Below are positions 25,394 to 33,831 of a stretch of DNA of 64,000 nucleotides, piece after piece (the stretch's first letter is position 1; each line of letters begins with the position of its first letter). The notes beneath the pieces were generated by a model. The model had not been told where the DNA came from. It saw nothing but the letters and a program-made list of their open reading frames with translations, and ran no database searches. Both the position numbers and the translations under genes were made by a program. The stretch covers positions 127,383 through 191,382 of the forward strand of contig CAVOQE010000011.1 of assembly GCA_963698275.1 (NCBI GenBank). Reading direction: 5' to 3'. Source of the DNA: Anderseniella sp963698275. GTDB taxonomy: Bacteria > Pseudomonadota > Alphaproteobacteria > Rhizobiales > Aestuariivirgaceae.

Positions 25394-26566
25394 TCAGGCT
25401 GTTCGCAATACTTCGACGCCGGGTAGCGCCTTGCCTTCAAGCCATTCAAGAAATGCCCCACCTGCGGTGGATACATAAGTAAAGTCATCTGCCACACCGG
25501 CATGGTTCAATGCCGCTACTGTATCGCCGCCACCGGCAACCGCGACCAGCTTGCCGGCTTTTACCAGTTTGGCCGCGTGTTGAGCGGCTGCAACAGTACC
25601 GGCATCAAAGGGCGCAATTTCAAATGCGCCAAAAGGTCCATTCCAGACCAGTGTAGCAGCACTGTCAAAGACAGCGGCAGCTTCGGCAATCGAAGCAGGA
25701 CCCACGTCCAGCATCATTTCGTCTTCTGCAATCTCGCTGACCGGCACGATCCGGCTGGCTGCACCGGCGGCAAACTCCTTCGCCACAACTGCATCCACGG
25801 GAAGCACGATACGGCAGTCGTTTGCCTCGGCCTGTTGCAGAATGTCCAGTGCTGTGGCGGCCATGTCGTGTTCGCACAATGACTTGCCGACGGGAATACC
25901 TTTGGCTGCCAGGAATGTGTTGGCCATGCCACCGCCGATGATGATGGTGTCGGCCATATTCGACAGATTGCCCAGCAATTCAAGCTTGGTGGAAACCTTG
26001 GCGCCGCCAACCACACAGACCAGAGGGCGGGCAGGGTCGGTCAGTGCGGCTGAAAGCGCAGACAGTTCCTTTTCCATGGACCTGCCGGCAGCAGCCGGCA
26101 GCAGCCGGGCAACTCCTTCAGTGGATGCGTGCGCACGGTGCGCAACTGAAAATGCGTCGTTCACGTAGATATCGCCAAGCGATGCAAGTGATTTTGCGTA
26201 AGCCGCGTCGTTTTTCTCTTCACCTTCGTTGAAGCGGGTGTTTTCCATCAGCACGATCTGACCATCTGACAGCTCGCCTGGATCTCCAGCAGCAAACAGC
26301 ACCGGCCGGCCAAGGACGTCGGCCAGCGCGGCCGCGATTGGCGCCAGGCTCATCCCGGCCACCGGTTTTCCCTTCGGCCGGCCGAAATGTGCCAGCAGAA
26401 TGACTTTTGCACCCTTGTCCGACAATTCAAGGATGGTCGGGGAGACGGCATGCAGGCGGGTAGCGTCTGAGACCTTGCCATCCTGCATCGGAACGTTGAG
26501 GTCCACCCGGACAAGCACACGCCGGGATTTGACATCCAGATCATCGAGTGTCCTGAAGGTGGTCAT
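25394..26566 (-). CDS. pgk: phosphoglycerate kinase
   Basis: This 390-residue enzyme has the usual landmarks: VLVRVDLNVPMQDG near residue 17, LLAHFGRPKGK, ENTRFNEGEE, the hinge region, VVGGAKVSTKLELL and VAGGGDTVAAL in the C-terminal nucleotide domain. It transfers phosphate from 1,3-bisphosphoglycerate to ADP. It lies 33 bases after tkt and before fba. A GAPDH gene, which usually sits between tkt and pgk in alphaproteobacteria, is missing here. Confidence 0.97.
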   Translation of the reverse strand: MTTFRTLDDLDVKSRRVLVRVDLNVPMQDGKVSDATRLHAVSPTILELSDKGAKVILLAHFGRPKGKPVAGMSLAPIAAALADVLGRPVLFAAGDPGELSDGQIVLMENTRFNEGEEKNDAAYAKSLASLGDIYVNDAFSVAHRAHASTEGVARLLPAAAGRSMEKELSALSAALTDPARPLVCVVGGAKVSTKLELLGNLSNMADTIIIGGGMANTFLAAKGIPVGKSLCEHDMAATALDILQQAEANDCRIVLPVDAVVAKEFAAGAASRIVPVSEIAEDEMMLDVGPASIAEAAAVFDSAATLVWNGPFGAFEIAPFDAGTVAAAQHAAKLVKAGKLVAVAGGGDTVAALNHAGVADDFTYVSTAGGAFLEWLEGKALPGVEVLRTA

Positions 26567-26599
26567 GGTGAATTGCGGTTCCTGCCAGGTATCTGGTCT

Positions 26600-28648
26600 T
26601 CAGGCGCTGGCTTCGAGACCGGACAGAGCTGCCTGTACGGCGGCGTCCGCGGTGATGCCAAAGTGTTCGTAGAGTTTTTCGTAAGGCCCGGATGCACCAA
26701 AGGTGGACATGCCGATAAAGGTGCCGTCAATACCGATCAGCTGATCCCATCCCTGGCGTACACCGGCTTCGATGGCGATGCGGACCGGTTCGTCACCGGT
26801 GATCAGTTTGCGATAGTCGGCATCCTGCTGATGGAACAGGTCCATGCACGGCACTGACACAACCCGGGATGAAATCTTGCTTTCCGCCAGTTTGGCCGAT
26901 GCCTGCATGGCGATCTCGACTTCGGAGCCCGAGGCAAAAATCACCACCTTGGCATCGTCATCGCTGTGCACGTCATAGGCGCCGCGGGCGCACAGGTTTT
27001 CTTTCTTGAATTTGAGACGTGCGGGTTCAAGCTTCTGACGGGTAAGGGCGAGGATGGACGGGGTACTGTCTGCCTGCAGTGCCAGTTCCCAGCATTCGGC
27101 GGTTTCAACCGCGTCGCACGGACGGAACACATTGAGGTTCGGGATTACGCGAAGAGCGGCCAGGTGTTCGACCGGCTGATGGGTTGGCCCGTCTTCTCCC
27201 AGGCCGATGGAATCGTGCGTCATGACATAAATTACCCGCTGTCCCATCAGCGCAGACAGGCGGATGGCGGGACGGCAGTAATCGGTGAACACCATGAATG
27301 TGCCGGAATAGGGAATCACACCGCCGTGCAGGGCCATACCGTTCATGGCAGCAGCCATGGCGTGTTCGCGAATGCCCCAGTGAATGAAGCGGCCGGATGG
27401 GTTTTCGGCGGTGAACGGCAGCATCGCCTTGGTGCGGGTATTGTTTGAACCGGTCAGGTCAGCGGAGCCGCCCATGGTTTCCGGCACGACCGAATTAATA
27501 ACCTCAAGTACGTTTTGAGACGCGTTGCGGGTCGCGATCGGAGCGGGGGCTTCTTCGAGCTGCTGTTTGTAGGCTACGATGGTTTCATGCAGGTCTTCCG
27601 GCAGGGTGCCGGCGGTACGGCGGTCGAACTCGACCCTTTCGCCGGACGGCATGGCCGTGACACGGTCTTCCCAGGCCTTGCGCTCGCGACAGCCGCGCAA
27701 GCCGGTAATGCGCCACATGTCCCTGATGGATGTTGGGATTTCAAATGGTTCGTGGGTCCAGCCGAGCTGTTCGCGGGCCGCCTTGACTTCATCGGCACCA
27801 AGCGGTGCACCGTGAGCGCCCGACGTCCCCTGTTTGGCAGGTGAGCCATAACCAATGATGGTGCGACAGGCGATAAGCACTGGTTTGGTTGCGGTCTGCG
27901 CCGAAGACAGTGCATTGGCGATTTCGGTGTAGTCATGGCCGTCGACGCGCATGACGTCCCAGCCGGATGCCGCAAACCGGCCCAGTTGATCGGTTGAGTC
28001 TGTCAGGCTGACCGGTCCGTCAATCGATATCTGGTTGTCATCCCACAGGACGATGAGCTTGTTCAGCCTGAGATGGCCGGCAAGAGTAATGGCTTCCTGC
28101 GAAATGCCTTCCATCAGGCAACCGTCACCTGCCAGCACATAAGTCTTGTGGTTGACGATGCCGTCGCCGAAGCGGGCGGCAAGATGGGCTTCGGCAATGG
28201 CCATGCCAACTGCATTGCCAAGGCCCTGGCCAAGCGGCCCGGTGGTGGTTTCAATGCCCGATGCATGACCGAATTCGGGATGTCCTGCGGTGCGCGACCC
28301 GATCTGGCGGAAGTTCTGCAGCTCCTCTATGGTCATGTCTTCATAACCGAGCAGGTGCAGCAATGAATACAGCAGCATGGAACCATGGCCTGCCGACAGC
28401 ACAAAGCGATCCCGGTCGGCCCAGTTCGGGGCTTGCGGATCAAACTTCAGATAGTGCGCAAACAGCACCGTGGCCACATCGGCAGCACCCATCGGTAACC
28501 CCGGATGACCGGAATTTGCAGCTTGAACCGCGTCCATGGAAAGCGCTCGAATGGCATTCGCCATTTCGGTGAACTTGGCAATATCTTCGGGAGTGGCCGC
28601 TGCGGCGCTGGACGTGCCGGATGCGGCGGCTGGGTTAGCCGGTGTCAT
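26600..28648 (-). CDS. tkt: transketolase
   Basis: This 682-residue thiamine-diphosphate enzyme has the TPP motif GDGCLMEGISQEA, the substrate His in GHPGLPMG and GLGEDGPTHQPVEHL in the pyrimidine domain. It moves two-carbon units between sugar phosphates in the pentose phosphate pathway. ATG 28648 (MTPANPAAASG) is chosen over 28699; an AGAGA-like ribosome site precedes it. It is the first gene of the minus-strand glycolytic run, divergent from the DUF4164 gene across 233 bp that must hold both promoters. Confidence 0.96.
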   Translation of the reverse strand: MTPANPAAASGTSSAAAATPEDIAKFTEMANAIRALSMDAVQAANSGHPGLPMGAADVATVLFAHYLKFDPQAPNWADRDRFVLSAGHGSMLLYSLLHLLGYEDMTIEELQNFRQIGSRTAGHPEFGHASGIETTTGPLGQGLGNAVGMAIAEAHLAARFGDGIVNHKTYVLAGDGCLMEGISQEAITLAGHLRLNKLIVLWDDNQISIDGPVSLTDSTDQLGRFAASGWDVMRVDGHDYTEIANALSSAQTATKPVLIACRTIIGYGSPAKQGTSGAHGAPLGADEVKAAREQLGWTHEPFEIPTSIRDMWRITGLRGCRERKAWEDRVTAMPSGERVEFDRRTAGTLPEDLHETIVAYKQQLEEAPAPIATRNASQNVLEVINSVVPETMGGSADLTGSNNTRTKAMLPFTAENPSGRFIHWGIREHAMAAAMNGMALHGGVIPYSGTFMVFTDYCRPAIRLSALMGQRVIYVMTHDSIGLGEDGPTHQPVEHLAALRVIPNLNVFRPCDAVETAECWELALQADSTPSILALTRQKLEPARLKFKKENLCARGAYDVHSDDDAKVVIFASGSEVEIAMQASAKLAESKISSRVVSVPCMDLFHQQDADYRKLITGDEPVRIAIEAGVRQGWDQLIGIDGTFIGMSTFGASGPYEKLYEHFGITADAAVQAALSGLEASA

Positions 28649-28881
28649 ATGTCTCTTTTCCACCGTTGAAATTCGGCGCCACCAATAGCACTCCGGCATT
28701 TGGAGTCAATGGTGCACTGTGGCCGCACTGCCGTAGCTGTGCATACTGTGAATAAAGATGCTTGCCAACAACCGGTTTAATGTGCTGTTGACGGTATTGC
28801 CGGTAAACCCCTACAGTATCGGAGGGATTTGGCACTGACGAACGGCGGGTAACGATACGTCAGGTTGCGGGGAATACAGCT

Positions 28882-29160
28882 ATGGCGTCTACATCTCAGC
28901 TGGATAAGGCAATTGCGCACTTTGAACAGGCCATGCGCCAGCTTGAGGCCGCGTGGGCGCAATCCGAGCAGAATCAGGGCAAAATAACCAAACTCAATAC
29001 CGAAGCCTCGGCGCTCAAGGATGATCGGGCCCGGCTCGCCAGCGAACTGGATGAGGTTCGCGCGCGGGCGGAAGAGTTGACCGAGGCCAGCCGGCAGGCG
29101 GCCAGGCGAATAGAGCTGGCGATGGCGCGCGTTAGAACCGTAATTGGCGAAGAGGCCTGA
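28882..29160 (+). CDS. DUF4164 coiled-coil protein
   Basis: This 92-residue protein is almost entirely one predicted coiled coil (heptads from LDKAIAHFEQAMRQLEAAW to RRIELAMARVRTVI). DUF4164 is an alphaproteobacterial family that regularly precedes zapA; the pair is separated here by four bases. The function is unknown, but the context suggests an accessory role in cell division with ZapA. Confidence 0.88.
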   Translation: MASTSQLDKAIAHFEQAMRQLEAAWAQSEQNQGKITKLNTEASALKDDRARLASELDEVRARAEELTEASRQAARRIELAMARVRTVIGEEA

Positions 29161-29164
29161 ACAC

Positions 29165-29524
29165 ATGGGACAAGTCGTCATCAACGTAAACGATCGTTCT
29201 TTCAGCATGGAATGTGCCGATGGCGAGGAAGACCACCTGACGGACCTGGCCAAGCTGCTGGATAGCCAGGTCAAGGAAATCAAGTCTGGCGTCGGTGAAG
29301 TGGGCGATATCCGCCTGCTGGTGATGGCGGGCCTTATCATTGCGGACCAGTTGTCGGAAGCCCTGGAGCGTGTCGAGGCACTGTCCGGCGAGATAAGAGG
29401 TGCCCACAAGACCGGTACCGATGCGATTGAACAATCCAAGCAGAGAGAAACCGACGCGGCAGACCGGATCGAAGCTGCGGCAAAACGCCTGGAACAGGTT
29501 TCAAGGCTTGCCCGGCAAAGTTGA
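29165..29524 (+). CDS. zapA: cell division protein ZapA
   Basis: This 119-residue protein has the ZapA head (GQVVINVNDRSFSMECADGEEDHL) and a long C-terminal coiled coil. ZapA bundles FtsZ filaments at the division site. ATG 29165 is used because MGQVVINVN is the normal start; an upstream ATG at 29144 overlaps DUF4164. A 6S RNA gene and the 5-FTHF cyclo-ligase usually follow zapA, but here an MttB-type methyltransferase intervenes. Confidence 0.93.
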   Translation: MGQVVINVNDRSFSMECADGEEDHLTDLAKLLDSQVKEIKSGVGEVGDIRLLVMAGLIIADQLSEALERVEALSGEIRGAHKTGTDAIEQSKQRETDAADRIEAAAKRLEQVSRLARQS

Positions 29525-29685
29525 GTTTTCCGGCGACACTAACAAAAACTTCAGAATTTCATCTGATAGCCAACGCATCCAGCCGTGTAATTTTTTTGCA
29601 CAACTGGAGCAAATAATTTGATTTGTGCGTGTCCCGGGCCGTGGTGTGTCATTCAGGCAGTGAACAACTCTGTTTGGATGCCCGC

Positions 29686-31239
29686 ATGCCAGATGCTGCG
29701 AAACAACGCGCTCACGCCTCACGCGGTGGTGGGCGGGCCGGCCATGCCAAAAGAAGGGCTGCAGCAGACACGGTTCGAAGCCCGGCGATTATCACCCGCA
29801 AGATTCCAACCTATGAGCTTCTCGGCGAAGAAGCCCTAAACCGTATCGAGGCCCATGCCGACTGGATACTGAAGGAGGTCGGTATTGAATTCAGGGGCGA
29901 CGAAGAAGCCCTGACACTGTTTCGCCGGGCCGGTGCCGAGGTTACCGGAGAACGGGTGCGGTTCGAACCGGGACTGGCCGCAAGCCTGTGCGCAACCGCA
30001 CCGGCGAGCTTTCGAATGGAAGCCCGCGATCCCGCCAACGCAATTGTACTGGGCGGTGATCATGTGGTGTTGATGCCGAGTTACGGGCCGCCTTTTGTCA
30101 GTGATCTTGACGGCGGACGGCGCTATGCGACGCTGGAAGATTTTCGCAACATCGTAAAACTCACCTACATGTCGCCGTTCCTGAACCATTCAGGCGGCAC
30201 GGTGTGCGAGCCGGTCGACGTGCCGGTGAACAAGCGCCATCTGGACATGGTCTATGCCCATCTTCGCTATTCAACCAAACCGTTCATGGGGGCAGTGACT
30301 GCGCCTGAGCGGGCGGAAGATTCGATTGAAATGGCGCGTATTGTTTTTGGTGCCGGGTACATGCAGAAAAACTGCGTCATTCAGGGCAACATCAATGTCA
30401 ACTCGCCGCTGGTTTATGATGATGTCATGACAGGGGCGCTGAAGGCCTATGCGCGGGCCAACCAGTCATGCGTGATATCACCGTTCATTCTGGGCGGCGC
30501 GATGGGGCCGGTGACACAGCCGGCCCTGCTGGCGCAGTCACATGCAGAAGCCATGGCCGGGATTGCGCTGAGCCAGTTGGTGCGCAAGGGCTCACCCATG
30601 GTGTACGGCAATTTTCTCACCACCATGAACCTGAAAACCGGCGCGCCGACGTTCGGCACGCCGGAAGCCAACTTGTCGACATTTGCCATTGGCCAGCTGT
30701 GCCGGCGGCTCGGGTTGCCCTTGCGCTGTGGCGGTCAATTGTGTGCGTCAAAAGTGGCTGACGGCCAGGCCATGCAGGAAGCCGCCAATTCCATGCTGAC
30801 CGGCGTGCTGGCCGGTTCGAATTTCATCTTCCATTCCGCCGGCTGGCTGGAGGGCGGGCTGACGCTGGGCTATGAGAAATTCGTCATGGATATCGATCAT
30901 TGCGGCATGATGTTGAAAATGATGTGCGGTCTCGAGATTGACGATAACTCTCTTGCGGCAGATGCGTTTCTGGAAAACCAGCCGGGCGACAACTTTTTCG
31001 GCACCGCTCATACGTTGCGCAATTTTGAGACGGCGAACTATATGTCAGATCTTGCAGACACCTCGTCGTTCGAGCAATGGTCTGAAGCCGGTAGCCTGAC
31101 CATGGAACAGCGCGCCAATGAACGCTGGAAGACGATGCTGTCGACTTACGAGGCTCCGCCAATTGATGCCGGCGTCGACGAGGCTCTGCTGGATTTCATT
31201 GCCCGCAGAAAACAATCGATGCCCGACAGGTGGTATTAA
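29686..31239 (+). CDS. MttB-family trimethylamine methyltransferase-like protein
   Basis: This 517-residue protein matches the non-pyrrolysine MttB superfamily: KIPTYELLGEEALNRIE, MPSYGPPFVSDLDGGRRYAT, GNINVNSPLVYDDVM, GGAMGPVTQPALLAQ and the C-terminal DIARRKQ-like end. No in-frame TAG occurs, so pyrrolysine is not used. Family members demethylate quaternary amines such as glycine betaine or carnitine, passing methyl to a corrinoid protein; no corrinoid protein or reductive activator gene is nearby. The start at 29686 (MPDAAKQRAHASRGGGRAG) has the basic leader common in this family. It interrupts the zapA to 5-FTHF cyclo-ligase arrangement. Confidence 0.88.
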   Translation: MPDAAKQRAHASRGGGRAGHAKRRAAADTVRSPAIITRKIPTYELLGEEALNRIEAHADWILKEVGIEFRGDEEALTLFRRAGAEVTGERVRFEPGLAASLCATAPASFRMEARDPANAIVLGGDHVVLMPSYGPPFVSDLDGGRRYATLEDFRNIVKLTYMSPFLNHSGGTVCEPVDVPVNKRHLDMVYAHLRYSTKPFMGAVTAPERAEDSIEMARIVFGAGYMQKNCVIQGNINVNSPLVYDDVMTGALKAYARANQSCVISPFILGGAMGPVTQPALLAQSHAEAMAGIALSQLVRKGSPMVYGNFLTTMNLKTGAPTFGTPEANLSTFAIGQLCRRLGLPLRCGGQLCASKVADGQAMQEAANSMLTGVLAGSNFIFHSAGWLEGGLTLGYEKFVMDIDHCGMMLKMMCGLEIDDNSLAADAFLENQPGDNFFGTAHTLRNFETANYMSDLADTSSFEQWSEAGSLTMEQRANERWKTMLSTYEAPPIDAGVDEALLDFIARRKQSMPDRWY

Positions 31240-31244
31240 AAAAA

Positions 31245-31480
31245 GCGACGAGCCACCATAGGCCGTGGGAGTTCAAGATCTCGGGTCCCTACTGTTGTAG
31301 GTGGGCGCCGCGTGTCGCAGACCACGGTCTGAAACAGAGACAGCTCCCTTGGAAGATCTTATAGGCCCCAGAGAATAGTAACACCATCACGCACCGGGCA
31401 GCCCGTCTGGAGCTATATGTACGCGCTGTCAGGGCAGTTTTAAAGAGGCAAGTTTGTATCGCCTCTGCAGGTGACAACGT
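31245..31480 (+). ncRNA. structured intergenic region, possible 6S RNA
   Basis: The region after the MttB-like gene and before 5-FTHF cyclo-ligase has no coding potential but shows nested complementary segments: GGCC with GGCC, GGGAG with CTCCC, the hairpin CCTAC-tgtt-GTAGG, and a GAGGC...GCCTC stem near 31444-31465. In proteobacteria the 6S RNA gene commonly lies between zapA and 5-FTHF cyclo-ligase, so position supports the idea. I cannot confirm it by sequence. Orientation and ends are uncertain. Confidence 0.35.
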
Positions 31481-31495
31481 GCCTATGAAGCTGTA

Positions 31496-31759
31496 ATACC
31501 AAAGGAAGTGATTATTGACTCATTTGACCGATTTTTCGCGTTTGCCGGCTAGGCATGCTTCACGCTTTGGTCTGGCTGACCACAAGTGGAGCATAACGAC
31601 GTCCGGTGGGCGCGAAAAACCGGCCTCTGGTGGGCCAAATCCGTCCATCTGGTGCGTTGCGGCGCTTGCCCGATGCACCGCATCGCGCTGCGCACCACGC
31701 CTGCCAGAGTGAACGGATTTGACTCCATCAAATGGGTCAATAATCACTTCCTTTGGTAT
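31496..31759. mobile_element. 264-bp MITE-like element with 32-bp terminal inverted repeats
   Basis: The left end 31496-31527 begins ATACCAAAGGAAGTGATTAT, and the right end 31728-31759 is its reverse complement with a single mismatch in 32. The 200-bp interior has no supported gene. Related single ends occur at 6172-6203 and, weakly, at 63912-63937, so the family is dispersed. A TA lies outside the left end. It ends 14 bases before the cyclo-ligase ATG, so its right arm forms that gene's leader. Confidence 0.72.
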
Positions 31760-31773
31760 AAGAGCCACGCATC

Positions 31774-32370
31774 ATGGAAGATAGACAATCCATTGCAGAC
31801 AAAAAGAAGCTGGCGCGCAAGGCGGCAGGCGATGTCCGTAAGGCTGCGCATGAGCTGTTGAAGGCCCGTGCGGCCCAGTCCCTTGTCGATCACGGACTGG
31901 ATTTCGCCGGTGAACTGACGGGCAAAACCGTTTCCGGTTTCATTCCATACCTTAGCGAGATTGATACACGGGCCTTGCTCAGCGCACTTGGTGCGCGCGG
32001 CTGTGAGACCTGCGTCCCGGTGGTGATTGCGAATAATACACCCCTGGAGTTCCGGGTCTGGGCTCCGGGTGAACCCACGGTTCCCGGCCGCTGGGGCATC
32101 CCTGTTCCGCCTGACGGGTCGCCGGTCGTCGATCCGGATGTGCTGCTGGTGCCGATGCTGGCGTACGATATCTCCGGCTACCGGCTCGGTTATGGCGGCG
32201 GGTTTTATGATCGCACGCTGGAAAAACTGCGGGCCATGAAACCGGTAATTGCCATTGGTGTTGCCTATTCAGCACAACAGGTGGACGCAGTTGTACGCGG
32301 TGATCATGATCAGCCGCTTGACTGGATCCTGACCGAGAAAGGCCCGCTCAAGCCCGGGAAACTGAAATGA
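31774..32370 (+). CDS. 5-formyltetrahydrofolate cyclo-ligase
   Basis: This 198-residue enzyme has the substrate/ATP motif RLGYGGGFYDRTL near residues 137-149 and an N-terminal KKLARKAAGDVRKAA helix. It converts 5-formyl-THF to 5,10-methenyl-THF with ATP. The ATG at 31774 follows directly after a repeat arm with no strong ribosome site. The stop overlaps the ATG of the metallophosphoesterase by four bases. The MttB-like gene 0.5 kb upstream also concerns one-carbon chemistry, but a link is only inferred. Confidence 0.93.
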   Translation: MEDRQSIADKKKLARKAAGDVRKAAHELLKARAAQSLVDHGLDFAGELTGKTVSGFIPYLSEIDTRALLSALGARGCETCVPVVIANNTPLEFRVWAPGEPTVPGRWGIPVPPDGSPVVDPDVLLVPMLAYDISGYRLGYGGGFYDRTLEKLRAMKPVIAIGVAYSAQQVDAVVRGDHDQPLDWILTEKGPLKPGKLK

Positions 32371-33197
32371 GACTGTTGTTTGTCGGAGATGTGGTGGGCC
32401 GGGCAGGGCGTAACGCAATCACCTCGCACCTGCCCGGATTGCGCGAGCGGCTGAAGGCTGACTTTGTCGTGGTCAATGGTGAAAACGCTGCTGGCGGTTT
32501 TGGCATCACCGAAGATATCTTCAACGAATTCCGTGATCACGGCGCCGATGTGGTGACATTGGGCAATCATGCCTGGGACCAGCGTGAGGCTCTGGTATTT
32601 ATCGAGCGTGCGCCGGAGCTTATCCGGCCGGTGAATTATCCTGCCGGCACACCGGGTAAAGGAGCAAATCTGTTTGAAACCGCGTCGGGCAAGCGTGTTC
32701 TGGTGATGAATGTCATGGGCGTTGCGAAAATGGAGCCGCTGGGTGACCCGTTTGCCGCTGTGGACAAGGAGCTTGATGCGTGCCCGCTGGGCGAGGCGGC
32801 CGATGCGGTGATCGTCGACATGCACGCGGAACTGACATCGGAAAAGATGGCCATGGGCCATTTCTGTGACGGCCGGGCGTCACTGGTGGTGGGCACGCAT
32901 ACCCATGTGCCGACCGCTGACACGCATATTCTGTCCGGTGGCACCGGTTACCAGACGGATGCAGGCATGACCGGAGACTATGACAGTGTGATCGGGATGG
33001 ACAAGACTGAACCGTTGAACAGGTTTACCCGCCGTATTCCGTCAGGCAGGTTTTCTCCTGCCCTGGGACCGGCAACACTGTGCGGTGTTGTGGTGGAAAC
33101 CGATGACACAACCGGGCTTGCCACCAGAATTGGCGGTGTCCGCGTCGGCGGGCAGCTTCAGGAAACCCTGCCGGACTGGGCTTCGCAGGATCAGTAA
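32367..33197 (+). CDS. YmdB-type metallophosphoesterase (TIGR00282)
   Basis: This 276-residue enzyme shows the calcineurin-like metal motifs of the YmdB subfamily: FVGDVVGRAGR at the start, VVNGENAAGGFG, TLGNHAWDQ, VDMHAE and GTHTHVPTAD. Relatives hydrolyse 2',3'-cyclic or 3',5'-cyclic AMP. The four-base overlap with the cyclo-ligase gene indicates one transcript; this gene pair is common in alphaproteobacteria. It ends overlapping the convergent hypothetical gene by seven bases. Confidence 0.92.
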   Translation: MRLLFVGDVVGRAGRNAITSHLPGLRERLKADFVVVNGENAAGGFGITEDIFNEFRDHGADVVTLGNHAWDQREALVFIERAPELIRPVNYPAGTPGKGANLFETASGKRVLVMNVMGVAKMEPLGDPFAAVDKELDACPLGEAADAVIVDMHAELTSEKMAMGHFCDGRASLVVGTHTHVPTADTHILSGGTGYQTDAGMTGDYDSVIGMDKTEPLNRFTRRIPSGRFSPALGPATLCGVVVETDDTTGLATRIGGVRVGGQLQETLPDWASQDQ

Positions 33198-33523
33198 CTG
33201 CCTTCTTTGGTATTGGCCTCGATCTGTGCAGCGATAGTGCGCAGTTTGGCCAGGCGCTCGGCGTAGTCCGACAGAGCCATGACACGTGCGCAATCAACAC
33301 TGGCGGATGCCTTGTCTCCGTCATCCATCAGGTGCCGGGCCGCCGACATGGCGTCTTCCATGCGGTGAACAGTTGCCTGCATGGCCCCTGCCGTCTTCAG
33401 CGCATCGCCGGGCGTTGAATTGTGCGCAACACCATGCAGTGATGTCAGCAATGATGCCATCGCCGAGCGGGCCATATCCGCCGTTTCGCAAATATGGCGG
33501 TCCAGTTTGTCTGCCGTTTTCAA
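33191..33523 (-). CDS. hypothetical helical protein
   Basis: I do not recognise this 110-residue protein. It appears all-helical and soluble with no signal peptide, acidic overall, with Met-rich helices (MARSAMASLLTSLHG, MEDAMSAARHLMDDGDKA). It is convergent with the YmdB gene, sharing seven bases at their 3' ends. A dispersed repeat copy lies about 20 bp upstream, leaving little room for a promoter. Confidence 0.65.
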   Translation of the reverse strand: MKTADKLDRHICETADMARSAMASLLTSLHGVAHNSTPGDALKTAGAMQATVHRMEDAMSAARHLMDDGDKASASVDCARVMALSDYAERLAKLRTIAAQIEANTKEGSY

Positions 33524-33544
33524 TTTATGCCGTCCGTTGCCGTA

Positions 33545-33643
33545 GATCAGGATGGTTTTTGGTTAACTCAACCAAAAATCTAGACCTGATAGTTTCTAAA
33601 GTGTCAGAGCAATTTTATGGGTTCAAGTGACCCCATGTTGCTC
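33545..33643. repeat. two-hairpin dispersed repeat, copy 3
   Basis: A full-length copy: module A from GATCAGG to CCTGAT with TTTTTGGTT/AACCAAAAA arms, the spacer AGTTTCTAAAGTGTCA, then module B GAGCAATTTTATGGGTTCA ... CCCATGTTGCTC. It lies in the 308-bp divergent gap 33524-33831 before yebC; the rest of that gap shows no gene. Confidence 0.8.
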
Positions 33644-33831
33644 GTGTCTTTCAGGAAGTGAACTGTGGCGCGTTAACCTCTAACAGCCGGTAAATGGTTT
33701 TGATTCAAGTTTAAACCGCTTCGGCTACACACCCTGGATCATATGTGTGCATCTGGACAGCACAGGGCTTGCTGGTCTAGACGGAAGCGACAAAATTCAG
33801 CCGATTTGCATTTCTGGAAGGGATGAAGGCC

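Noticed and set aside
29686..31239. Pyrrolysine-containing trimethylamine methyltransferase
   Set aside because: There is no in-frame TAG and no pyl gene; it belongs to the larger non-pyrrolysine MttB group.
31586..31861. 91-codon frame inside the 264-bp element
   Set aside because: It crosses the right inverted repeat and the start of the cyclo-ligase gene in another frame and has no family features.
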